Source of the DNA: Pedobacter sp. SL55
GTDB taxonomy: Bacteria > Bacteroidota > Bacteroidia > Sphingobacteriales > Sphingobacteriaceae
Assembly (NCBI RefSeq): GCF_026625705.1
Contig: NZ_CP113059.1
Location: 1,364,001-1,428,000 of the forward strand
Direction of reading: 5' to 3'
DNA: 64,000 nucleotides
Shown piece after piece: positions 44,618 through 53,159 of this stretch. The translations under genes were made by a program, and so were the position numbers. Each line of letters opens with the position of its first letter. The stretch's first letter is position 1. The notes under the pieces were generated by a model. It was given only the letters and a program-made list of their open reading frames with translations, searched no databases and was not told the DNA's origin.

Positions 44618-46258
44618 ATGAACCTGAGAGAAAGTCAAACACCGCATGGCGCAACCTTAAATTGTAAAGGTTGGGTGCAAGAAGCAGCGCTGAGAATGTT
44701 GTTGAACAATCTGGATCCAGCGGTTGCCGAAAGACCCGAAGATTTAATAGTATATGGGGGAAGAGGGAAAGCCGCTAGAAATAAAGAGGCGCTGGAACTC
44801 ATCATCAAAGCATTGAAAAACTTGGAGGATGATGAAACTTTACTTATACAATCTGGAAAGCCAGTCGGGATTTTGCCCACGCATAAAGATGCGCCAAGAG
44901 TGTTGATATCCAATTCGCAATTGGTGCCAAAATGGGCTACACAACAACATTTCGACGAGTTGGAAGATAAAGGCTTAATGATGTATGGACAAATGACTGC
45001 TGGTTCGTGGATTTATATTGGTTCGCAAGGAATTGTGCAGGGAACTTACGAAACCTATGCCGCTTTGGCTAAAAAACATTTCGATGGAAATTTGAAAGGA
45101 AAGCTAAACGTAACTGCCGGCTTAGGTGGGATGGGCGGTGCACAACCTTTGGCCATTACCATGAATGAAGGTGTTTGCCTAGCGGCAGATGTGGAAGAAT
45201 GGCGCATTCAAAAACGTTTAGAAACCAGGTATATCGATGAAATTGCTTACGATATTGATGAAGCGATTGATAAAGCACTACAATATGCAAAAGAACAAAA
45301 AGCATTGTCGATTGGTGTAGTTTGTAATGCAGTAGAACTTTTACAGCGATTGATTGACAGGAACATTACACCAGATACTTTAACCGACCAAACCTCAGCG
45401 CATGACCCTTTAATTGGATATTTCCCGGAAGGATTAACGGTGGCTGAAGCTACGGATTTACGTGAGAAAAACCCTGAAGAATATACTGAACGGAGTTATG
45501 CCACGATGGCGAAACACGTAGAACAAATGTTGGAGCTACAAAAACGAGGAGCAATTACCTTTGATTATGGTAATAATTTACGTGGCAGAGCCTTGGAAGT
45601 TGGTGTGAAAAATGCTTTTGATTTTCCTGGTTTTGTGCCCGCTTATGTACGTCCGTTGTTTTGCGAAGGTAAAGGGCCTTTCCGTTGGGCAGCGTTAAGT
45701 GGCGACCCTCAAGACATCTACGAAACCGATAAAGTAATTTTAGAATTATTCCCAGAAAACGAAAGCTTGAAACGCTGGGTTACCATGGCGCAAGAACGAA
45801 TTGCTTTTCAAGGCCTGCCTGCTAGAATTTGTTGGTTAGGGCAGGGCGAACGAGAGAAAGCAGGCTTGGCATTTAATAAGTTAGTTGCCGATGGTAAGGT
45901 AAAAGCACCAATCGTAATTGGTCGAGATCATCTGGATACTGGTTCTGTAGCTTCGCCAAACAGAGAAACCGAGGCCATGTTAGATGGCTCGGATGCCGTG
46001 GCTGACTGGCCAATTTTAAATGCTTTAATTAACACCGCTGGTGGTGCAAGTTGGGTATCGTTACATCACGGTGGTGGTGTGGGCATTGGTTATTCTATCC
46101 ACGCTGGAATGGTAATTGTGGCCGATGGAACAGAAGATGCCGCTAGAAGGTTGAAACGTGTGCTGCACAACGACCCTGCGATGGGAGTAATTCGCCATGC
46201 TGATGCAGGCTATGATATTGCAAAAGACACATTACGTAAACATCGGTTGGGGCTGTAA
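44618..46258 (+). CDS. hutU: Urocanate hydratase
   Basis: A 546-residue enzyme that hydrates urocanate in histidine degradation. Characteristic phrases are [62 protein letters not shown], and near the C-terminus [12 protein letters not shown] and [15 protein letters not shown]. The usual length is about 555. It continues the pathway begun by hutH, 3.2 kb upstream. No operon with hutI or hutG is visible. Confidence 0.95.
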   Translation: MNLRESQTPHGATLNCKGWVQEAALRMLLNNLDPAVAERPEDLIVYGGRGKAARNKEALELIIKALKNLEDDETLLIQSGKPVGILPTHKDAPRVLISNSQLVPKWATQQHFDELEDKGLMMYGQMTAGSWIYIGSQGIVQGTYETYAALAKKHFDGNLKGKLNVTAGLGGMGGAQPLAITMNEGVCLAADVEEWRIQKRLETRYIDEIAYDIDEAIDKALQYAKEQKALSIGVVCNAVELLQRLIDRNITPDTLTDQTSAHDPLIGYFPEGLTVAEATDLREKNPEEYTERSYATMAKHVEQMLELQKRGAITFDYGNNLRGRALEVGVKNAFDFPGFVPAYVRPLFCEGKGPFRWAALSGDPQDIYETDKVILELFPENESLKRWVTMAQERIAFQGLPARICWLGQGEREKAGLAFNKLVADGKVKAPIVIGRDHLDTGSVASPNRETEAMLDGSDAVADWPILNALINTAGGASWVSLHHGGGVGIGYSIHAGMVIVADGTEDAARRLKRVLHNDPAMGVIRHADAGYDIAKDTLRKHRLGL

Positions 46259-46264
46259 TTTTTT

Positions 46265-46328
46265 ACCACAGATGCAAAAATGTTTTTATCTTCATTAAAT
46301 ATTGAATTTTATCTGTGCATCTGTGGCT
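46265..46328. repeat. CCACAGATGCA inverted repeat
   Basis: ACCACAGATGCA (46265-46276) and TGCATCTGTGG (46316-46326) are perfect inverted arms about 40 bases apart. The same element, slightly longer, occurs at 49976-50043. It follows hutU, where it may act as a weak terminator. Confidence 0.75.
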
Positions 46329-46435
46329 AATTATTGCTTAATTTGCATTAAGGAAATGGTGTCTTCCTATTTGAACCGCCCTAAAAAGCTGATGGCGCCT
46401 GGTTAATAAATGATTCACATTTAATCAGGAAAATT

Positions 46436-47737
46436 ATGCCTAAACATCTTAAAACAATCAGTAAAACAAGTAAAATTCATTTCTCTGCCTTTTTTAGAAA
46501 ATACGGTGTCCTGCCATATCTGCTCAAATGGATTTTGATAACAATCGTTATTGGTGGGCTCATCGGCACCGCATCGGCTGGGTTTTTACAGTCTTTAAAT
46601 TGGGTAACTAATTATCGTGAAGCCAATTTATGGATCATCGCTTTGCTGCCTATAGCAGGTTTGGGTATTGGTTTGCTTTATCATTATTATGGTAAAGAAG
46701 TAGCCGCAGGCAATAATTTGTTAATTGATGCCATTCATGAGCCGAAGCAAACCATTCCGTTTAAGATGATGCCCTTTGTATACGTGGGTACCATCATTAC
46801 ACATTTGTTTGGTGGCTCGGCTGGTAGGGAAGGTACGGCGCTACAAATGGCGGGTGCTATTGCAGATCAATTTAGCAAGCCATTTAAACTAACCAAAGAA
46901 GAGCGAAGAATATTAATTATTGCGGCCATTGCGGCTGGTTTCGGTTCGGTTTTTGGTACTCCTTTGGCGGGAGCCATATTTGCCATGGAGTTTTTCTTGA
47001 TTGGAAAATTAAAATACGACGCTATTTTTCCAGCTTTTGCCGCAGCCGTTATCGCCGATGTGGTTACTAAACTTTGGGGCACGCCGCATACGCATTACCA
47101 TATTGATGTTGTACCTGAGATGTCATTTGCGAACCTCGCATATACCGTTATTGCAGGTGTTGCTTTTGGTTTGTGCGCAGCTGCTTTTAGTAAAGGCATG
47201 CACTTAAGTAGCTCCATATTTAAAAGAATAAAGTATCCGCCACTGCGCCCCGTAATTGGTGGTGTAATTTTAGTTGCAATTATTTATTTATCGGGTACCA
47301 CAAAATATATTGGTTTGGGCGTACCTACTATTGTCGAAGCCTTTGAGCATGAAATGCCGATGTACAGTTTTGCGATAAAAATGGCACTAACGATACTAAC
47401 GTTGTCGGCAGGTTTTAAAGGCGGAGAGGTAACGCCACTATTTTTTATTGGTGCTACATTAGGCAGTGCCCTCGCTTTCTTCCTTCCGCTGCCTGTAGCC
47501 TTAGCCGCTGGAATAGGTTTTGTGGCTGTGTTTGCGGGTGCCACCAATACGCCCATTGCCTGTACACTCATGGCTATAGAATTGTTTGGTGCACAATGTG
47601 GTATCTACGCCGGTATTGCTTGTGTGGTTTCATACATATTGTCTGGACATACTGGTATTTACGGCCAACAGGTTATTGGCGAGCCCAAGCACAGAAGGTA
47701 CTTGTTTTATACTGGTAAACGTATCGATGAAATTTAA
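46436..47737 (+). CDS. CLC-family channel/antiporter with fluoride-type motifs
   Basis: A 433-residue protein with about ten membrane helices. The canonical CLC GSGIP segment is replaced by GNNLL at residues 92-96. GREGP is replaced by GREGT at 130-134. The third anion-site motif reads GFKGGEVTPLFFIGATLG. Loss of the chloride-coordinating Ser and the Pro-to-Thr change are features I associate with the CLC-F fluoride/proton antiporters rather than chloride transporters. The gating glutamate is present. No fluoride riboswitch is seen upstream, so fluoride export is an inference from motif only. Confidence 0.8.
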   Translation: MPKHLKTISKTSKIHFSAFFRKYGVLPYLLKWILITIVIGGLIGTASAGFLQSLNWVTNYREANLWIIALLPIAGLGIGLLYHYYGKEVAAGNNLLIDAIHEPKQTIPFKMMPFVYVGTIITHLFGGSAGREGTALQMAGAIADQFSKPFKLTKEERRILIIAAIAAGFGSVFGTPLAGAIFAMEFFLIGKLKYDAIFPAFAAAVIADVVTKLWGTPHTHYHIDVVPEMSFANLAYTVIAGVAFGLCAAAFSKGMHLSSSIFKRIKYPPLRPVIGGVILVAIIYLSGTTKYIGLGVPTIVEAFEHEMPMYSFAIKMALTILTLSAGFKGGEVTPLFFIGATLGSALAFFLPLPVALAAGIGFVAVFAGATNTPIACTLMAIELFGAQCGIYAGIACVVSYILSGHTGIYGQQVIGEPKHRRYLFYTGKRIDEI

Positions 47738-47794
47738 AAAAATCCTCGTTAATTGGTATGTTGGTATTCCTAAAATATCTGTATATTCGAACCC

Positions 47795-48424
47795 ATGCAA
47801 CACCACAATTTCGACGTCGATATCGTCATTCCTTCATCAAAACAAAAAGTAAAAATTACGGCCGAAGCTATTGAGGTAAACCAAACACGTATTGCATGCG
47901 GTGACGTAGCCGCAGTTAAATATGGCGTATCTTTAATAGGTCCAGTAAAAAAGCCTATTAAAAAGAAATACACGATAGATGTAAAAAGCAAAGATGGTAA
48001 ATCGGTGGGAATACAGTTTGAAAGTAGTAAAGTTGGAGACTTGCTAGAAGAAGACCATACTTATTATTACATCATGTCGGGCTTGTGGCAGTACGTAAAG
48101 AAGCAATTGGTAAGCGAGTTTATCGATAAGTTAAACGAAAAGGAGAAATTGGAAGTTGGTGCAGCCAAATTCGATTATCAAGGATTTGAAGTGTCGTACA
48201 AAACATGGTTTTTAGGTAAGACCAAAACAGCCATTTTGCCTTGGAGCCAAACCAAATATTTCTTAGACAAAGGCATTTTGCATGTGCAAGATATGTACGA
48301 TAAGAAAAAGAATATCAATGTGAGTTTGCATAACGATTGGAATGCGGTGGTTTTAAATACCTTGTTGCATTATCTATCACAAGAGCATAGAAAAGAGAAA
48401 CTCGAAAAAGGAGAGAAGATATAG
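47795..48424 (+). CDS. Uncharacterised soluble protein
   Basis: A 209-residue protein that I do not recognise. It has no signal peptide or membrane helix. The N-terminal half has alternating strands (VDIVIPSSKQKVKITAEAIEV; KKYTIDVKSKDGKSVGIQF) and the C-terminal half repeats a similar pattern (FDYQGFEVSYKTWF; AILPWSQTKYFLDKGILHV), suggesting two PH-like or similar beta domains. Lys and Glu are abundant at the C-terminus. It follows the CLC gene by 57 bases and ends just before a strong terminator. Confidence 0.7.
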   Translation: MQHHNFDVDIVIPSSKQKVKITAEAIEVNQTRIACGDVAAVKYGVSLIGPVKKPIKKKYTIDVKSKDGKSVGIQFESSKVGDLLEEDHTYYYIMSGLWQYVKKQLVSEFIDKLNEKEKLEVGAAKFDYQGFEVSYKTWFLGKTKTAILPWSQTKYFLDKGILHVQDMYDKKKNINVSLHNDWNAVVLNTLLHYLSQEHRKEKLEKGEKI

Positions 48425-48427
48425 TGG

Positions 48428-48457
48428 AAGCCCCGAATTTTGTTCGGGGCTTTTTTA
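48428..48457 (+). terminator. Rho-independent terminator after the unknown protein gene
   Basis: AAGCCCCGAA (48428-48437) pairs with TTCGGGGCTT (48443-48452) around a five-base loop, then TTTT. Confidence 0.92.
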
Positions 48458-48479
48458 TGGGTTTTGTTTGGTTAATTTT

Positions 48480-49073
48480 TTATAAAAGATGGAATTTATC
48501 TTTTTCCCAATTAGACGGATTATTTCTGATATAATTTGAAATGTTTTCGTAGGCCTTTTGGTCGCGGATGATATGGTCGTGATAACGAGGTTGCCATGCA
48601 AAATTAGGATTTTGTGTACGGGCCAATTTGGTTACGCCAATTTTAAATCCCCGAATAATTGATGGTAAGTTTTGAGATTGTGGGCCAAATGTATTTTTTG
48701 CACCGTCTGGTAGAGACACAAAATCTTGTGTCTCTTTTGATTCCATGTCATCAGGAGACGCAAAATTTTGCGTCTGTACACCCAGCGTATCAATATCCAT
48801 TTTATCAATAATGATAATCCCATGAATATGATTAGGCATCACCACAAATTCATCCAATATCACGAAAGGAAAATGTTGAGGTATTTCATTCCAGCATTGT
48901 TGGGCAATTTTGCCAAGAGCAGATAAATGCATTTCACCATTAATTATCTTTCCGAAGTAATGCTTTCGTTGATCGGTACAAATGGTAATAAAATAGGCTG
49001 CATTAGCTCCATAGTCCCACCAAGAGGCTCTTGCAGATGGAATTCGGTATTTATTCTGAAATTTCTCCGTCAT
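48480..49073 (-). CDS. REP-associated tyrosine transposase (RAYT, Y1_Tnp)
   Basis: A 197-residue protein from ATG 49073 (MTEKFQNKYR); a longer open frame upstream contains a spurious hydrophobic leader. The metal motif PNHIHG is the HUH motif of Y1 transposases, and YFITICTD near the N-terminus is typical of RAYTs. The catalytic Tyr is probably within AYENISNYIRNNP near the C-terminus. RAYTs are single-copy, IS200-related enzymes that act on REP palindromes. Between the HUH motif and the C-terminal part is a variable segment (QTQNFASPDD then ETQDFVSLPDG) encoded by two palindromes, listed separately. Confidence 0.88.
   Translation of the reverse strand: MTEKFQNKYRIPSARASWWDYGANAAYFITICTDQRKHYFGKIINGEMHLSALGKIAQQCWNEIPQHFPFVILDEFVVMPNHIHGIIIIDKMDIDTLGVQTQNFASPDDMESKETQDFVSLPDGAKNTFGPQSQNLPSIIRGFKIGVTKLARTQNPNFAWQPRYHDHIIRDQKAYENISNYIRNNPSNWEKDKFHLL
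48712..48735. repeat. Palindrome inside the RAYT gene, copy 1
   Basis: AGAGACACAA and TTGTGTCTCT are inverted 10-base arms with a four-base centre. On the coding strand it encodes ETQDFVSL. It is related in plan and sequence to the palindrome at 48756-48775. Confidence 0.8.
48756..48775. repeat. Palindrome inside the RAYT gene, copy 2
   Basis: A perfect 20-base palindrome with arms AGACGCAAAA and TTTTGCGTCT. On the coding strand it encodes QTQNFAS, the same reading as the first copy with substitutions. Both copies are in frame. Confidence 0.85.
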
Positions 49074-49357
49074 CGTCAATAGGTTTTTGATGCGTATTAA
49101 AGATAACACAAAAACAAAAAGACAATGAATCAAAAATAGAAGTCCATAAATTTTTGAAGGATTAAATTTGCCAGTATTAATGCTGCAGCACGTTTCTGCT
49201 TTTTTGGGGAAGCCTAGAAACATGAAACGGTTAAAATTAAGATAAAAGGTACTTTGAGATACCTAGTAAAGCTTGGCTTAACAAACTTCAAAATATGATC
49301 TCGTTAGCAAATCATATCTTCATTTTTGATACCAACTCTATCAATGGTAATTTGTTA
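49074..49357. other. Intergenic gap upstream of the RAYT gene
   Basis: A gap of 284 bases between the RAYT start and the LEA-type lipoprotein gene. It is AT-rich. An open frame continuing the RAYT gene upstream to 49223 exists but lacks coding character. No clear promoter or terminator is seen. Confidence 0.4.
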
Positions 49358-49957
49358 TTAAAGCAAAATCTTGCTGCTCACTTCCTTATCTATGGTAATG
49401 TAGCCAGGGTATTTTACTAGGCCGCCACCAACTTTAATTGATGGACGGATTTTTAAGGTAACCAAACCTTTTTTCTCCGAACCATTGGTAGCACCGCTGA
49501 TAAAAGCACCGATGTCATCAACCATTTTGTTATCGGTTAAAAATTGATAGATGTTGGCATTTACCTGAACAGGAACCAACGTAGTCTGTCCAGCACCAAC
49601 ATTCACGCTTTGGTCAACCGAACCATTAAAAACTTCTTGTCGGTTAATTAGTACAATGTAATCGAAATTATTGATGGCGGCTAAAGCGTTTGTTGGGTTG
49701 GTAATTTCTAAATTCAGCTTTGCTCTAAGCGGAATATCTTTCCTTAATAAACCTAGAGCTAAGCCCGGAATATTTACAGCAGATGCGTTTCCACTTTGAA
49801 TAATTTTTTTAACGTCGGCACCTGCAATGGTAATATTTGTGGCATCTGTTAGACGATAATCGCATTTTCCTAATGCCTTTATTTGTTGTGCTTGCTTGTT
49901 GATACCGCATGATCCTAACCCTAGGATAATGAAGCATGCTAAAAATAAATTTTTCAT
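49358..49957 (-). CDS. LEA type 2-like lipoprotein
   Basis: A 199-residue lipoprotein from ATG 49957 (MKNLFLACFIILGLGSC, lipobox cysteine at residue 17). The body has a Water-stress/Hypersensitive-response (WHy) or LEA-2 type beta sandwich: IPLRAKLNLEITNPTNALAAINNFDYIVLINRQEVFNG, where the phrase NPTN followed by a hydrophobic strand is characteristic. Function in the envelope is unknown; such domains are associated with stress tolerance. It ends 284 bases from the RAYT gene. Confidence 0.7.
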   Translation of the reverse strand: MKNLFLACFIILGLGSCGINKQAQQIKALGKCDYRLTDATNITIAGADVKKIIQSGNASAVNIPGLALGLLRKDIPLRAKLNLEITNPTNALAAINNFDYIVLINRQEVFNGSVDQSVNVGAGQTTLVPVQVNANIYQFLTDNKMVDDIGAFISGATNGSEKKGLVTLKIRPSIKVGGGLVKYPGYITIDKEVSSKILL

Positions 49958-49975
49958 TTTGTGTGTGTTATTTAT

Positions 49976-50043
49976 GCCACAGATGCACAGATTTTTCAAT
50001 TTTTAAAAGTTTTATTATCAATGTTTATCTGTGTATCTGTGGC
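49976..50043. repeat. CCACAGATGCA inverted repeat, second copy
   Basis: GCCACAGATGCACAGAT (49976-49992) is nearly perfectly inverted at 50027-50043 (ATCTGTGTATCTGTGGC), about 34 bases apart. It is the same family as 46265-46328. It lies in the divergent promoter region between the LEA-type and PIG-L genes. Confidence 0.8.
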
Positions 50044-50135
50044 TTGTAAAATTATAGTTTCAGTTATGCAAACAGCGTTCCATTTCCGAATGCTTTTACA
50101 AAAATTAACTATTTTAGCCATACAACCAATACACA

Positions 50136-52551
50136 ATGAACATCAAGACATTTTTTCTTGCCGCTATGTTACTGCCATGCTTTGTAAAAGCGCAAATGCA
50201 ACAGTTAAATAGTGCAGAAATTGCTCAAGGTATCGCTAGTCTTTCGGTAAAAGGTAGCGTACTTTATATTGCCGCTCATCCAGATGATGAAAATACCAGA
50301 TTATTGGCTTACTTAGCTAAAGAGGCCAAAGTAAGAACCGCATATTTATCATTAACCAGAGGTGATGGCGGACAAAACCTAATTGGAAATGAACAAGCAG
50401 AACTGCTGGGTCAAATTAGAACGCAAGAACTTTTAGCGGCTAGAAAAGTTGACGGTGCTGAACAGTTTTTCAGTAGAGCGAACGATTTTGGTTTTTCTAA
50501 AACTTCGGCAGAAACTTTTAAAATTTGGGGTAAACAACAGATTTTAGCGGATGCGGTTTGGATTATCCGAAAATTCAGACCAGATGTGATCATTACTCGT
50601 TTTCCGGAAGATACCAGAGCGGGGCATGGTCATCATGCTGCATCAGCAATTATTGCAAGAGAAGCTTTTATAGCTGCGGCAGATCCAAAGCAATTCCCTG
50701 AACAATTAAAAAATGGAGTAACGGTTTGGAAAGCAAAACGCATCTTGTGGAACACCTATAATTTTGGCGGAAATAATACTACTGCTCCCGATCAATTGAA
50801 AATGGATGTAGGAACCTTTAATCCTTTGTTGGGTAAAAACTACGGAGAGATTGCGGCAATCAGTCGCACCAATCATAAAAGCCAAGGTTTCGGTTCTGCG
50901 TTGCAAAGAGGGGAAGCTTTCGAATATTTTAGCCATACGGCAGGTGAGGCAGCAAAAGTTTCTTTATTCGATGGCATCAATATCTCCGTTGAAAACAAAC
51001 AGATTTTGGCTTTATTAAAGGAAATTCAGCAGCAATACAAAATTAATCAGCCATCAGCATCGCTATCAGATTTGCTAAAACTCAAAAAAATAACTGTAAA
51101 CGAGCAGCAATTTAATCATCAGCTATTAGATGAAATCATTTTGGCCTGCGCTGGCTTATGGGCAGAAGCAGTTGTGCCAGATGCGAATTATGCGGTGGGC
51201 GATAGCATTCCAGTAACCATAAGTGCCATCTACAGAACTTCGGCTCCGATAAAAATTAGCGGTCAGTTAAACGGCAGAAATATGGTTTTGCAAGACAATC
51301 GTCTTTCATCGATGAAGTATAGTGTAAAAGCAGAAAAATCGGATATCACTCAGCCATACTATCTCAAGAAGGAACATCCTATTGGTTATTACGTGATCGA
51401 TGAACAAAAGGAAATTGGCTACCCCGAAAATCCAAATGGCTTAACTGCTAAAGTTCAGTTTGCTATTGATGGAGAAAAAATAGAAGTAAGTTTACCCATT
51501 TTCTTCAAATCCACCGATCCAATTAAAGGCGAGCAATATCAACCTTTGGTAATTGCGCCAAAAGTAACGGCAACCTTAAGCGACCAAGCTTATCTTTTCG
51601 TAAACGGTCAGCCAAAGACGATAGAAGTAAATTTAAAAAGCTTTACCAAAAATGTAGTTGGAGATTTAATCCCTGTTTTACCTGCCGGATGGAAAAGCAG
51701 TCCAGATAAAATTAGCTTCAACTTTGCGCAAAAAGGAAATGCACAATTGGCTGTCTTTACAATTACACCAGCTGCAAACTCAACATCGGCTGTGCTAAAT
51801 TTGCAAGTGAAAATTGCTGACGAAATAGAAAGCAGAGGACTTAAAACTATTCGCTACGACCACATCCCCGATATCAATTTGTTTCCAAATGCTACTGCTA
51901 AACTAGAAGTTGCCGATTTGAAAATAGCGGGCAAACGTGTAGCTTACATTGATGGTGCGGGAGATTTGGTAAGCAGTGCATTGCAGCAAGTTGGTTACGA
52001 ATTAACGCATTTGAATGCATCGCAAGTGTTGTTAAGTAACCTATCAAGCTACGATGCAATTGTGATTGGTGTACGTTTTTTCAATGTAAACGAAGAAGGA
52101 AAAAATGTACATGCAAAACTGATGGATTACGTTAAAAATGGCGGTGTTTTGTTGGAACAGTACAATGTTAACAATGGCTTAAAATCAGCTGATTTTGGAC
52201 CTTATCCTTTTAGGTTAGTAAACAAAAGAGTAACCGAAGAAGATGCAAAAGTTACTTTCATCAAACCTAATCATGCGGCATTAAATCAGCCAAATCAAAT
52301 TACTGAAAAAGATTTTGACGGCTGGATACAAGAACGAGGTTTGTACTTTGCAGATGATATAGATTCGAAATATGAAACTATTTTAAGGATGAATGATACA
52401 GGCGAGGTGGCTAACGATGGTTCATTGCTCATTGCAAATTACGGTAGAGGGAAATTTGTTTATACTTCTTTATCGTTCTTTAGGCAGTTGCCGGCAGGGT
52501 GTGCCAGGTGCATATCGTTTGTTTGCTAATTTGTTGGCAAAGCCACTTTGA
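50136..52551 (+). pseudogene. PIG-L/LmbE-type deacetylase, frameshifted near its C-terminus
   Basis: Signal peptide 1-19. The zinc motif AAHPDDEN is at residues 46-53, and GHGHHAASAIIAREAF supplies a further ligand. This is the PIG-L family of N-acetylglucosamine-type deacetylases, in the large secreted form (about 800 residues) with a C-terminal GATase1/ThuA-like domain (YIDGAGDLVSSALQQVGYELTHL). The frame as written stops at 52529 after FFRQLPAGCARCISFVC. Deleting one base near 52500 gives RQLPAGVPGAYRLFANLLAKPL and a TGA at 52551, the expected ending. Only the last 15 or so residues are altered, so the protein may still work. Confidence 0.8.
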
Positions 52552-52574
52552 TTTTTCTGATTAATTGATTTCCT

Positions 52575-52970
52575 ATGATTAATGAACAGTACAAATATTC
52601 AAAGCTAACTGCAAAAATTATACGGTTTGCAATGAATGTGCACAGTACGCTTGGTAACGGATTTCAAGAAGTGATTTACCAACGAGCGTTAGAAATTGAG
52701 ATGCGACTGGAAAACCTCAAATTTAATCGTGAATTTGAAATGCCTATTTTCTACAGAGAACAACATATTGGTACACGTAGAGTTGATTTTTTGGTTGAAG
52801 GCGTGATTTCTGTCGAGCTTAAGGCAAGAACAGTAATAGAGGACGTACATTTTGCACAAGCAATTAATTATTTAGAAGCCTACAATCTATAGATAGGTTT
52901 GCTAATCAACTTTGGCGAAAGAAGCTTGAATTTTAAGCGTCTAAATAATGAGAAATATAGAAAATCATAA
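52575..52970 (+). pseudogene. GxxExxY family protein interrupted by an amber codon
   Basis: The product to the first stop is 105 residues. The family signature GFQEVIY (G-x-x-E-x-x-Y) follows NVHSTLGN, and VDFLVEGVISVELKA has the PD-(D/E)xK-like acidic and lysine residues. The TAG at 52890-52892 comes after NYLEAYNL. The same frame then reads IGLLINFGERSLNFKRL to a TAA at 52968-52970, which is the normal C-terminus of this family (LLINFG is highly conserved). So a sense codon became TAG. The family is nuclease-like, but its function is not established. Confidence 0.8.
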
Positions 52971-53045
52971 AAAATCTAAATTAATGCGGTTCTTTATGTT
53001 AATACAGTTTCATAATTAATCATAAAAATCAAACAAATTATAGTA

Positions 53046-53159
53046 ATGAACGAGTTACCACCTTTCGTAAAAACCTGGAAACAGTTTTACTACCTCCTGA
53101 TCTTTTGGTTGGTGGTATTAATCGCTTTGTTTTACGCCTTTACTAAATACTACCAATGA
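53046..53159 (+). CDS. 37-residue membrane protein overlapping a symporter gene
   Basis: ATG 53046 to TGA 53157-53159. The product begins MNELPPFVKTWKQFYYLLIF, has one membrane helix (LIFWLVVLIALFYAF) and a short polar tail. Its stop overlaps the symporter start by four bases (ATGA), so the two are translationally coupled. In this phylum, similarly small proteins often precede sodium/solute symporters, as I remember. It may be a small subunit or assembly aid. Confidence 0.7.
   Translation: MNELPPFVKTWKQFYYLLIFWLVVLIALFYAFTKYYQ

Noticed and set aside
46330..46435. Fluoride riboswitch before the CLC gene
   Set aside because: The leader lacks a recognisable conserved pseudoknot sequence. The region is mostly the inverted repeat and AT-rich sequence.
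49074..49223. A 50-residue N-terminal extension of the RAYT protein
   Set aside because: The stretch is hydrophobic and not found in RAYTs; the normal start (MTEKFQNKYR) is at 49073.
2145..52970. Amber codon reassigned or widely suppressed
   Set aside because: Two genes have in-frame TAG with intact continuation, but several genes here end normally in TAG (for example lptC at 32390, GH16 at 17777 and the GNAT gene at 63587). Reassignment is not supported; local mutation or error is simpler.
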